Notes under the pieces: generated by a model
What the model saw: the letters and a program-made list of their open reading frames with translations, nothing else
What the model was told of the DNA's origin: nothing
The model's database searches: none
In this document: positions 1 through 7,182 of the stretch, in pieces
How positions within the stretch are numbered: position 1 is the first letter of the stretch
How the letters are laid out: each line of letters opens with the position of its first letter
DNA from: Alphaproteobacteria bacterium
Lineage (GTDB): Bacteria > Pseudomonadota > Alphaproteobacteria > JAAXGF01
NCBI GenBank assembly: GCA_012267605.1
Contig: JAAXGF010000322.1
Location: 1-10,023, forward strand
Direction of reading: 5' to 3'
DNA: 10,023 nucleotides
Position numbers and translations under genes: made by a program

Positions 1-379
1 ATCAGACCTGGGCAGTTACCTTTCAATAGCTAAAGCATTGCATATTGCAATAATCTTTGTGGGCAATCTGCATTGCTTTGTTGATACAAGGGTAAACTAC
101 GCAGCTAGTGCATTATTAAAATCCAGCCAACCCCTAATATTTCTATGAACTAGCACACAAGTTACTTGGTATTCTTAAAACAAGAAGCGGTTTGCCATTA
201 GAGGTAAACCCAAAGAACAATGATGAGGCTGCTACAGTACTTGAACTGCAATCAGTTTGTCTCATCAGAGGGCTCTCTCCTTGAGGGCGTTACACGGGGA
301 ATGAACCGTGATTACGCATCTGCGGCCGTGCTCGACCGAAAAGGGCACAGCGCAGTACCTGGGGAAGGCTGGTATCAAA
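1..379. other. AT-rich leader region without a convincing gene
   Basis: No convincing gene is seen before the receiver gene. The stretch is visibly richer in A and T than the lpt operon. It contains two short perfect inverted repeats (37-51 and 63-76, listed separately). A 61-codon open frame starts at 220 and overlaps the receiver start in another frame; its product resembles nothing I know and its ribosome site is weak, so it is not called. I could not place a convincing -35/-10 pair. The region probably holds the promoter of the receiver gene. Confidence 0.5.
37..76. promoter_or_regulatory. Pair of short palindromes, possible operator
   Basis: ATTGCA-TAT-TGCAAT (37-51) is a perfect inverted repeat with 6-base arms, and GCAAT-CTGC-ATTGC (63-76) is a second one with 5-base arms. 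Both are built from the same ATTGC/GCAAT half-site, with the arms in opposite order, and their centres lie about 25 bases apart. Paired half-sites like this suit a dimeric regulator. However, they lie about 300 bases before the receiver start, no core promoter was identified, and short palindromes arise by chance in AT-rich DNA. The binding protein is unknown. Confidence 0.25.
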
Positions 380-769
380 TTGTCGAGAATATTGGTCGTC
401 GATGATGACAAAGCATTTTGTCAGTACATCGCAACGATGCTTTCAAACCATGGCCACGAAGTGGGGCTGGCGTTTGACGGCTTAGAAGGGGTCAAAGCGT
501 TCAAGCACCATCAATTTGATCTTGTCTTGGTCGACATTTTTATGCCCGAAATGGAAGGCATAGAAACAATAAAAGAATTGAGGAAGTTGGGGAAATTGGT
601 GCCAATTGTTGCAGTCTCAGGCGGAACATCCTCATGTTCTTGTGTAGATTACCTCGAAATATCAAAAAAATTCGGTGCGTTCAGGACATTGCAAAAACCC
701 GTTGGCATACACGAACTGATGTCTGTTGTCCGAGAGTGTTTATATTTGAACAGCAGAAGTCCACACTAG
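380..769 (+). CDS. Stand-alone receiver-domain response regulator (CheY-like)
   Basis: The 129-residue product is a single phosphoreceiver domain with no output domain, so it should act by protein-protein contact in a two-component or phosphorelay pathway in the cytoplasm. The acidic pocket is D8-D9, the phosphoacceptor is D52 in LVLVDIFMPEMEG, the switch Ser/Thr position is S80 in VAVSGG, and the conserved lysine is K106 in LQKP. T103 sits where CheY has its switch tyrosine. I chose the TTG at 380 because it gives the canonical start MSRILVVDDD and has a GGGGAAGG ribosome site 11 bases upstream. A GTG at 308 in the same frame would add 24 residues unlike any receiver. No histidine kinase is visible. 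A PopZ-like gene follows after 116 bases, possibly in the same unit. The family is certain; the pathway is unknown. Confidence 0.88.
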   Translation: MSRILVVDDDKAFCQYIATMLSNHGHEVGLAFDGLEGVKAFKHHQFDLVLVDIFMPEMEGIETIKELRKLGKLVPIVAVSGGTSSCSCVDYLEISKKFGAFRTLQKPVGIHELMSVVRECLYLNSRSPH

Positions 770-885
770 TCCTCAGATTAATTTAAGACTGTTCAAATAC
801 TTTTGAGCCTTTAATATATTTATGGGTAGTTCTAAAATTAGTTTTGGAGAATGGTCCTGTTATTTCCGCATTAGGCGAGTATACT

Positions 886-1344
886 ATGGATGATTCAATC
901 AAAAAGAAAGGTGAATCTAGCGCGAGAGCTCCTCGTGAGATTCGCGACGTACTTTCGTTTGATTTCAAGGAGGACTCCGCGGCAGACGTCAGTCCCGACC
1001 CAACCACTGACAACCCGTCAAAGGATGATCTAGATGGAGACAACGAAACATTGGAGCTGAGTGAAATTAGCTCAAACGAAGACGTTGAACACGCCCTCGA
1101 TGTCTCCCAACCTGATGCCCTGGTAGAAGATGAAACCGGGGCCAATACTGAAAAACCATCTAGCCCGTCACCTGAACCGCAACGGTCGAACGTTGAGGAG
1201 ATCAGGGGGACAATTGAAGACCTAATGCGCGAGCTTCTTCAGCCGATACTTCTTAATTGGCTCGATAAAAATTTGCCATCCACTGTTGAACGGGCGATTG
1301 AAAAGGAAATTCGCGACAAGATTAGCCGGCATCAGCCAGAATAG
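886..1344 (+). CDS. popZ: PopZ-like polar organizing protein (DUF2497-type C terminus)
   Basis: PopZ of alphaproteobacteria self-assembles into a polar matrix that anchors chromosome origins through ParB and recruits cell-cycle regulators. The 152-residue product has the PopZ build: a short N-terminal segment, an acidic proline-rich disordered middle (about residues 30-104), a LELSEI element near residues 56-61 resembling the internal motif of rhizobial PopZ, and a C-terminal helical block (about 105-148) reading IEDLMRELLQPILLNWLDKN followed by LPSTVERAIEKEI. That block matches the DUF2497/PopZ oligomerisation region. The usual N-terminal helix, of the MEEILASIRRIIS type that binds client proteins, is absent. 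The ATG at 886 has AGGCGAG six bases upstream; an in-frame TTG at 844 is less likely. valS, a common downstream neighbour of popZ, is missing; a decayed gene follows instead. The C-terminal family assignment is strong; full PopZ function is inferred. Confidence 0.82.
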   Translation: MDDSIKKKGESSARAPREIRDVLSFDFKEDSAADVSPDPTTDNPSKDDLDGDNETLELSEISSNEDVEHALDVSQPDALVEDETGANTEKPSSPSPEPQRSNVEEIRGTIEDLMRELLQPILLNWLDKNLPSTVERAIEKEIRDKISRHQPE

Positions 1345-1361
1345 CCATTGAAAGCCTGAGA

Positions 1362-1866
1362 ATGTCTCTTGTGGGTAACTACCCGTCAAATATCGACATC
1401 GACGATAACTTCTTGGGGGTAGAGCAGTCGAAGACGACGCGCCTCCGTATTGGAGCTGGTATCTTCCGAGAATTTTTCGGGTGGGCGTAAACGCTAACCT
1501 GCCGGTCGATCGAACGCCGAGATCGCGCCCCAGGGATTCGATGTCGTGTGGGTTGGTAAATCAAGTGATGACACTCGGGTTCTGAGTGCGATTGATGACG
1601 GTAGTTTTCGATACGCGTTTTCGCCCCTTTACGACGACTTTGTCCTGACGTCTGAAGGCAAGTTTGTCGGCAGGTAAATGCGAGGCGATCGACACGGCAA
1701 TAGACGCATCGCCGAAACCGGACAGCCGGAGATAGCTTGATCGCGTGCGCCCACTGGCCCCTTCGTGGGCTACATCGGACAGCCAGTCAATTCAATTGGC
1801 ACAGTCTCGTCGGTGTCGCAGAATTGGATCGCCGTTGATGGAGAGAAACCAGCGGCAGACGGCTAG
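1362..1866 (+). pseudogene. Decayed gene of unknown family, broken by several frameshifts
   Basis: No single frame is open here, yet protein-like sequence continues through frame changes. An ATG at 1362 opens 42 codons, ending FREFFGWA at TAA 1488. The overlapping next frame reads FRVGVNANLPVDR to about 1514. A third frame (open 1498-1677) continues NAEIAPQGFDVVWVGKSSDD and ends in DDFVLTSEGKFVGR. A further frame reads KCEAIDTAIDASPKPDSRR (1676-1735), and the last (1741-1866) reads through GPFVGYIGQPVNSIG and SQNWIAVDGEKPAADG to TAG. The segments join almost without gaps, as expected for one gene with small indels. I do not recognise the family. The neighbouring genes are intact, which argues against general sequencing error. 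It starts 17 bases after the PopZ-like gene and ends one base before the convergent lipoprotein gene. Confidence 0.5.
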
Positions 1867-1867
1867 C

Positions 1868-2068
1868 TCAGTTGCCCATTTCCTCCATCATAACTTCCAT
1901 CCCTTCCTTGGCCTTTTCCATGTCTTCGCCCATTTGTTCGATCGCGTCGTCGGCTTCTTCACCGGCCTGTTCCATGGTCCCTTGTTCCTCGCAAGATGCT
2001 AGGCCAAAGGAGAAGGCGAGAATTAGGCTTCCGATAAATGATTTGCTCAGCGTTCCGTGCCTCGTCAT
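1868..2068 (-). CDS. Small acidic lipoprotein of unknown function
   Basis: The 66-residue product has a lipoprotein signal peptide: a basic start (MTRHGTLSK), a hydrophobic stretch (residues 11-24) and the lipobox LASC, with the lipidated cysteine at C26. The mature part is only 41 residues, very rich in Glu, Asp and Met (for example EQMGEDMEKAKEGMEVMMEE), probably helical, with no aromatic residue. Residues E27 and E28 follow the cysteine; under the E. coli rule the lack of Asp at +2 favours the outer membrane. AAAGGA lies 8 bases before the ATG. The gene lies 164 bases after lptD on the same strand, so it could be read from the lpt operon or from its own promoter. No known family is recognised. 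A role as a small periplasmic metal- or cation-binding or envelope-stress peptide would be speculation. Confidence 0.7.
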   Translation of the reverse strand: MTRHGTLSKSFIGSLILAFSFGLASCEEQGTMEQAGEEADDAIEQMGEDMEKAKEGMEVMMEEMGN

Positions 2069-2232
2069 TCCCTCGATCCTTTCGTAGATGGTTTTCTCGC
2101 GGAAGGTCCCCGCAGCCCTCGTTCAACAGAAATATAGGCTCCGATTCACATTTACCAACTATTTCCTGCGACACGGCTGAGCAAACCAGTTCGGCTGCTC
2201 GGTGAGCGCCTGCGCTGGAAGCCCCAATCCGA

Positions 2233-4380
2233 TCAGCCCAAGTTTTTCAGTTTGATGATGAATCGAAAGCTCGTGTTGGGCTCTGCGTCTCGGTTGCGGG
2301 TGAACGAGCGTTGGGCACTGAGGGACATATTTATGCATTCGTCCTCGTATCCGATGAGGCTGCCGTAGTTGATCGTTCGCCGTTCCTGAATGTCCCGCCT
2401 GCCGGTGGCGCGCACCGACCAATTAGGCGTGATTCGGAGGGTCGCCGAAGCAGCAACCTCTTCGCGCTCACCAACATTATCCAAATCCATCGGCGTATCG
2501 ATAATGCGCAGGTATTCGAGGTTTAGACGCAGCCATCTTGGTCCCGCGCGCAAATCTACTTCGTTGCGGCGTGCGGTAATCGCGCTACTGTCAAAGCGAA
2601 AACGATAGTTCAGGTCGATAAAGCGCGACGGCACGACGTCGACCCGCCCAACAAAATCGGAAAGGTTGTCTTCCAACCCGCTCCCATCCCTGAAGGTTTC
2701 GTCATCCCGAATGCGATAGTTTTGGCCGATGAAGCCGGAGGCGTATCCGCCGCTCGGGTGATACATTCCGTAGCGCATGCCATAGATGGCGCGTGGTCCG
2801 CCCTCCACCCGGTCAAATCCAGGAAACCGATTCAAACTGAATAGGTTGGTATCGTCGAACTCGAGGTCGATACTGTCCTCGTTTGGGATTCGACTGTCAT
2901 TACCGCCGAATGGGCTGAGAATGGCGGTAGCTACGGGTTCGATTATGTGTTGAACCTCGTCCCCCGGGCGCACCATGGGAAGGCGCCAATTCAGCGCCGC
3001 GAGAGGATAGACCCGTCCACTGACACCATCGGTGGAGGAACCACTTCTCGGGTCGGGCCGGGTCAGCCCCGATGTCCAATACACGTCTCCCCGTAGCTTG
3101 AAGGTCAAGGTGGCGATGGCGCCACCGGGCGTGTAGTAAGGCCTCTCCACCGTGCCGCCCAGCGAGATCCGCCGGCTGTCCGTACCGCCGTACCGAGTCG
3201 CTACCAATAAGTTCGCATCCACATCAAGCCGGAAGCCACCGAAGCCGGGAGAACCGTGACTATTGAAATCCAGCAGTGGAAAGATGATCGGCGTATCGCT
3301 TTGCTCGTCTTGTTCTTGCAGTCCCTGGAACAGGTACGAGTTCGCCGAGAAGTAGCTCCTGTCTTGAAATCTTTCGGCGAACAAACTTGTCGTCAAAGTA
3401 TCCAGCGAAGAAAATCCGTACCTATCGAGATAGGTGTCGTCGGAACTTCGCTGTAAGTCGAAACCGGCACGCCACAACGGGTTCAGCTGGAATCGTCCCT
3501 CGCCAAAAATATGGCCTCTGGTTGTGGTGCTGTCGAGCTCGGCGCCTTCGTCGTCGCGTTTGGTGACACGGGTCGCGCTGCCAGCAAATTCATAGTGACC
3601 GTTCGACGTCCGTTCGCGGTATTCAGCCGTCATCACCACCCCCTCTTCGGTGGTGAAAATCGGCGCGATGGTAAGGTCGCGGTAGGGCGCCAATACCAAA
3701 TACAAGGGCGTTTTAAAGGTCAGTCCTAATGCACTTCGGCTACCGTACTCGGGGAGCAAAAGGCCGCTTCGCCGCTTCACCGAGGGATCGGGGTGGGTGA
3801 AGTAGGGGAGGTAGGCCACGGGGACGCCATAAACTTCAAAAAAGGCGTCCTTGTATTCAATATCGCGAAATCGCTGGTCATGAGTGACGTGGAACGCTTT
3901 GATTTGCCACAGCGGCTCTTGTATGGCGCTGTCCGGGCAAATATCGCAGGGGGAATAGACCGCCTTGTACATGTCGGTTCGGTCGCCGTTGCTGCGCCTG
4001 GCGCTCAGCGCGGCGATCCGAGAACCATCGGTCAGCAGGAGACGGATGTCGCGAATGAGACCCTGCCTCAGATCGCCCGTCAGCTCGACGTACTCGCCAA
4101 ACATGACCTCGCCGGTGGGCTCGGTGATACTGACGTTTCCGGTCGCCGAAATCGTGTCTTCGCGCTGATTGTAGGTCACGCTGTCCGCCAGCAATATTCG
4201 ACCGGCTTGATAGATTTCCACGTTTCCGGTGGCGACGACGGTGCCGAGTTCCTCGTCGACCTCCACCTGGTCGGCGCGGAATACAGCGGGCGAGTCCAGA
4301 TCGTCGGCGAAAGCGACAGGCACAATCAACAGGGTGACAATAAACCAAACCGACACCCGGGCGAGAGCGCCTCGCCACAT
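2233..4380 (-). CDS. lptD: LPS-assembly outer-membrane protein LptD
   Basis: LptD is the outer-membrane beta-barrel that, with lipoprotein LptE, inserts LPS into the outer leaflet. The 715-residue product has a signal peptide (residues 1-25, cut after VAFA), an N-terminal OstA/LptA-like domain (about 30-160, with FRADQVEVDEELGTVVATGN and repeated ATGNV turns) and a C-terminal barrel ending in the family-typical IIKLKNLG. The motif SPCDIC (C145, C148) and the late cysteine in YEDEC (C682) are the only cysteines seen. E. coli LptD has four, so at most one interdomain disulfide fits here. The ATG at 4380 starts the signal peptide directly and lies 5 bases after the lptG stop; the open frame runs further into lptG but without a signal. 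Length is normal to slightly short. It is the last gene of lptF-lptG-lptD. surA, often next in alphaproteobacteria, is absent. Confidence 0.95.
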   Translation of the reverse strand: MWRGALARVSVWFIVTLLIVPVAFADDLDSPAVFRADQVEVDEELGTVVATGNVEIYQAGRILLADSVTYNQREDTISATGNVSITEPTGEVMFGEYVELTGDLRQGLIRDIRLLLTDGSRIAALSARRSNGDRTDMYKAVYSPCDICPDSAIQEPLWQIKAFHVTHDQRFRDIEYKDAFFEVYGVPVAYLPYFTHPDPSVKRRSGLLLPEYGSRSALGLTFKTPLYLVLAPYRDLTIAPIFTTEEGVVMTAEYRERTSNGHYEFAGSATRVTKRDDEGAELDSTTTRGHIFGEGRFQLNPLWRAGFDLQRSSDDTYLDRYGFSSLDTLTTSLFAERFQDRSYFSANSYLFQGLQEQDEQSDTPIIFPLLDFNSHGSPGFGGFRLDVDANLLVATRYGGTDSRRISLGGTVERPYYTPGGAIATLTFKLRGDVYWTSGLTRPDPRSGSSTDGVSGRVYPLAALNWRLPMVRPGDEVQHIIEPVATAILSPFGGNDSRIPNEDSIDLEFDDTNLFSLNRFPGFDRVEGGPRAIYGMRYGMYHPSGGYASGFIGQNYRIRDDETFRDGSGLEDNLSDFVGRVDVVPSRFIDLNYRFRFDSSAITARRNEVDLRAGPRWLRLNLEYLRIIDTPMDLDNVGEREEVAASATLRITPNWSVRATGRRDIQERRTINYGSLIGYEDECINMSLSAQRSFTRNRDAEPNTSFRFIIKLKNLG

Positions 4381-4385
4381 GGCGG

Positions 4386-5486
4386 TTATCCGTCCTCGAG
4401 GTGAAGGGTCATGGCCAGACCGAGTAGGGTCGATACAGTGGCGGGTGTCCAGGCGGCCATGACCACCGGAATACTGCCGGAGAGGCCAAGTGCGAAGACC
4501 ACGTCGGACAAGAAATAGAGCAGGAATCCGGTGATCAATCCACCAACAACCACGAGACCTGCCTTGCCTTGGCGGATGAGCCTCAGCGAGAAAGTCGCCG
4601 CGATCAACACCATCGCGTACAAGAGCAGCGGAGAGGAGAGAATAGCGTTCCAATGGAGCCGGTGGCGAACAGCGGAAAAGCCTGCTTCCTCCAACGCCTC
4701 GATGAAACCCGGCAACGCCCAAAACGAGACCGATTCAGGCGCGGCGAAACTCTCCCGAATGCTGTCGATCGTCAACTCGGTTTCCAAGTAATATTCAGCG
4801 AAGTGTTCGGTCGGCAGGTCCGGTTGGCTCACCAAGGCGTTGTCGAGACGCCACCGGCCCGAGGCAAGACTTGCCGTGTCAGCGTCGATTCGACCCGCGA
4901 AACGATCGTTGCCTTCGTAATTGAAAATGATCACGTCGCGCAGCTCGAGACCCTGTTGGGAGACGCCCAAGGCGTGAATGACGACTTGTTCGTCGGCCCC
5001 GCCCTCGCGTAGCCAAAGCCCCGACGGAGATACGGCGAGCAAACTGGGTTTACCGCGTATGTGTTTGGCCTCGATCTGTTCGAATCGGTAGACCATGGCC
5101 GAAGATATCGGATTGAAAACCGTCATGACGAAAGTGCCGAGGAGAGTCGCGACGACCAGGGGAGGGGTAAGAAACTGCCAGACCGACACGCCCGCCGCCC
5201 GGGTCACCACCAGTTCGTGGGACCGCGTCAGACGGGCAAATGTGAGCATGCCGCCGAACAGTACGGCGAAGGGGAGAATTTTTTGCGCCATGAACGGAAT
5301 TCGCAGGACGGCCAGTTCAATTATCACGGATAACGGGGCCGACTCCCGGTTGGCCGCACGGCGGCTCAATTCGACGAAATCAACCACCACGACGAGCCCC
5401 ACCAGAACGCATAGGATAAGGGTTACACCGGCCAAGAACCGACGGCCAAAATAGCTCGACAAGGTCAGTGATAACCGCGCGGCCAT
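4386..5486 (-). CDS. lptG: LPS export ABC transporter permease LptG
   Basis: LptG pairs with LptF in the inner-membrane LptB2FG transporter, which pulls LPS from the inner membrane and passes it to the LptC/LptA bridge. The 366-residue product shows the YjgP/YjgQ fold: membrane segments near residues 16-38, 55-85 and 103-123, a periplasmic beta-jellyroll of about 150 residues, then three C-terminal segments (about 281-300, 310-330, 338-358). The SHELVVTRAAGVS segment before the third helix is the cytoplasmic coupling region conserved in both permeases. It starts 9 bases after the lptF stop. No strong ribosome site is visible; CTTGAACTCAAG (5489-5500), a perfect palindrome across the lptF stop, occupies the place where one would sit, so translation is probably coupled to lptF. 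I call it LptG from gene order (second permease, next to lptD) and sequence character. Confidence 0.93.
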   Translation of the reverse strand: MAARLSLTLSSYFGRRFLAGVTLILCVLVGLVVVVDFVELSRRAANRESAPLSVIIELAVLRIPFMAQKILPFAVLFGGMLTFARLTRSHELVVTRAAGVSVWQFLTPPLVVATLLGTFVMTVFNPISSAMVYRFEQIEAKHIRGKPSLLAVSPSGLWLREGGADEQVVIHALGVSQQGLELRDVIIFNYEGNDRFAGRIDADTASLASGRWRLDNALVSQPDLPTEHFAEYYLETELTIDSIRESFAAPESVSFWALPGFIEALEEAGFSAVRHRLHWNAILSSPLLLYAMVLIAATFSLRLIRQGKAGLVVVGGLITGFLLYFLSDVVFALGLSGSIPVVMAAWTPATVSTLLGLAMTLHLEDG

Positions 5487-5495
5487 AGCTTGAAC

Positions 5496-6623
5496 TCAAG
5501 CGGTGTGCGGATCGGTTGCCAAGGCGGCTCCTGTGCGCCGTCGGCCTTGATCCACCAATAGGTAAAGAGCCGCACCACTGGCCAAGAAAACGCTGGCGTA
5601 TATGAGCGGAACCAGAACCGGCGTATTGACTGCGCCATTGATCAGGGTCAGGCCGATCCCTTGCAGCGCCACGCCGCAGACACCGGTGATCCCGATGCGG
5701 CGCCATGTGCGACGCCGATTGAATTCGCCGCCGATAAGCCCGGCAAGGGCGACGAGAGTGAATGCCACGCAGTAAAGGGGTGATACCAAACGGTTGTGAC
5801 CCTCGGCGCGCATCTCCTTGGCGAAATAGTGGTCGGCGTCATCCTGTGGCGTGCCGAAGAGCTCGTGCAAAAAACGTTCGCGCGGCTCACGCCAGCGGTC
5901 GTCCAGACCCTCAAAATATTCCGTCAGGTACAACGTGTATTCGTCGAAATACAGTAGCCCCAACTGCCGCGTATCGCGGTCAATTTCCTGGCGGTTTCCT
6001 TTGAACAAGACAAGCTTCGCGCCTTCGGGCGTTCGCACCAGGGCGCCGCGTTCGGCCATCATGGTCAGCGGCCGGCCGGAAGTTCGATGATCGTGGACAA
6101 GAATGCCCAATATCTCGCCGTTCGGCTCGCGGGCGCGAACATAGACGGTTACGTCGTCGCCGATGGGGTTGAACGCGCCCTCCTGAAGAAGCAGGCGCGA
6201 GTAATCACTGCGCAAATTGAACTGCTGGTCCTTGAAGGCACGAAAACCGAGGGGCATCAGGTACAAGGAAAATGTATAGCACACGAGCGTCATGATCGCC
6301 GCCAGGACGAGTGCCGGTCCGGCCAATTGGAAGCCGCTGAATCCAGCTGCCCGCAAGACCACCAACTCACTCTCCATGGTCAATCGATCGTAAGTGTAAA
6401 TGACGGCGCAAAACAGCCCGATCGGCGAGATAAGCGTCAAAATGCTGGGTAGTAGCAACATAGTGAAATGTAGAAACGTGAGGATCGACAAGCCCTTGTT
6501 GACGATCAGGTCGATAAACCGGAGCGACTGGGTGAGCCAGACCACACCCGTGATGCCAAACGTAATGAAGAGAAGAGGGCCAACGAGCTGGCGAAGAATA
6601 TAGCGGGTGGTCTTGCGCATCAT
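5496..6623 (-). CDS. lptF: LPS export ABC transporter permease LptF
   Basis: LptF is the partner permease of LptG and, in the known structures, the one whose jellyroll contacts LptC. The 375-residue product begins RYILRQLVGPLLFITFGITG, has membrane segments near residues 13-33, 48-78 and 100-122, the coupling-helix signature ESELVVLRAAGFS, a periplasmic jellyroll (about 135-255), and C-terminal membrane segments beginning near LVSPLYCVAFTLVALAG and ending near residue 358. Two adjacent ATGs are possible; GGAG lies 5 bases before the first (6623) and 8 before the second. It is the first gene of the operon. About 740 bases of DNA separate it from the divergent PEP-CTERM gene, so its promoter should lie within 6624-6780. 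I could not assign a clear -35/-10 pair there. pepA, the usual divergent neighbour in gammaproteobacteria, is not present. Confidence 0.93.
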   Translation of the reverse strand: MMRKTTRYILRQLVGPLLFITFGITGVVWLTQSLRFIDLIVNKGLSILTFLHFTMLLLPSILTLISPIGLFCAVIYTYDRLTMESELVVLRAAGFSGFQLAGPALVLAAIMTLVCYTFSLYLMPLGFRAFKDQQFNLRSDYSRLLLQEGAFNPIGDDVTVYVRAREPNGEILGILVHDHRTSGRPLTMMAERGALVRTPEGAKLVLFKGNRQEIDRDTRQLGLLYFDEYTLYLTEYFEGLDDRWREPRERFLHELFGTPQDDADHYFAKEMRAEGHNRLVSPLYCVAFTLVALAGLIGGEFNRRRTWRRIGITGVCGVALQGIGLTLINGAVNTPVLVPLIYASVFLASGAALYLLVDQGRRRTGAALATDPHTA

Positions 6624-6951
6624 TCCGGCTCCGTAACTCCCGCCGGTGCGCGTCGTACTACAGTCCGCCGATCGCCCTTGCCGTAAACCATTCGTGTGTC
6701 GATCCGTAAGTCCGACCGTGAACCTGACTCACTAGACAAATGAAATCAATGGTTTAGAAAATTTCGAGACGTAGTGGAGCCGGCAAAATTGGCGCTTTTG
6801 TGGCGATGTTGCGCGATTCTCGTCGAACCCATCCGTGGCCATGGCTTGGCCAGTAAGAAATGCGAACGGATGCATCTCGACGCGGCGGAGACCGTCGCTG
6901 GTCTCGCCTTGGCAGAAAATCCCGTGGCAGTATGAGGCGTTGTCAGCCTGA

Positions 6952-7009
6952 TGTCGGATTATTTTACATCCAGCGAAAGACCCTCAAAAATCTGTTAACG
7001 CCTTGAAAT
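6952..7009 (+). repeat. Upstream motif block, copy 1
   Basis: This block holds two elements that recur in the same order and orientation at 7183-7246. The first is TGTCGG-n3-ATTTTACA (6952-6968). The second (6985-7009) reads CAAAAA, two free bases, TGTTAACG, three free bases, TGAAAT. Only the spacer bases differ between copies. The elements are 16 bases apart here and 22 in copy 2. Copy 1 lies about 260-310 bases before the PEP-CTERM -24 element. It may be a distal activator site or the relic of a duplicated promoter; no -24/-12 element follows this copy. Confidence 0.45.
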
Positions 7010-7052
7010 ATAAAAATATTTTTTTCTCTTGCGCCCAGTTTTTGGGCCATGG

Positions 7053-7063
7053 CGGTCGATTTT
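7053..7063 (+). repeat. Partial third copy of the motif-block core
   Basis: CGGTCGATTTT here is identical over 11 bases to 7186-7196, inside the first element of block copy 2, 133 bases away in the same orientation. The ACA that completes the element in both full copies is missing. It may be a weak extra site or chance. Confidence 0.3.
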
Positions 7064-7182
7064 TTCTGGGCCGCCCCACTGTGTTGGTTACCTTTACACT
7101 CGCCTAAAACGCGCAATCTAGGCCCAACCCTTTGATAATAAATACTTTTTTGAATATTCCTTGGCAAAATCCCATAATGATG

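Noticed and set aside
220..405. 61-codon open frame before the receiver gene
   Set aside because: The ribosome site is weak, the product resembles nothing known, and the frame overlaps the receiver start by 26 bases in another frame.
3793..4404. 203-codon open frame on the + strand inside lptD
   Set aside because: It lies antisense to the well-supported LptD N-terminal domain and is a codon-bias shadow with no family resemblance.
4381..4722. N-terminal extension of LptD into lptG
   Set aside because: The frame is open but the extension overlaps lptG codons, and the signal peptide begins exactly at the ATG at 4380.
6774..6935. 53-codon GTG-started frame between lptF and the PEP-CTERM gene
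   Set aside because: Some protein-like stretches (MHLDAAETVAGLALAENPV) but no ribosome site or recognisable family; G+C-rich DNA gives such frames by chance.
7033..7047. GCCCA/TGGGC hairpin as a terminator
   Set aside because: The stem has only 5 base pairs and no T-run follows on either strand. No gene ends nearby.
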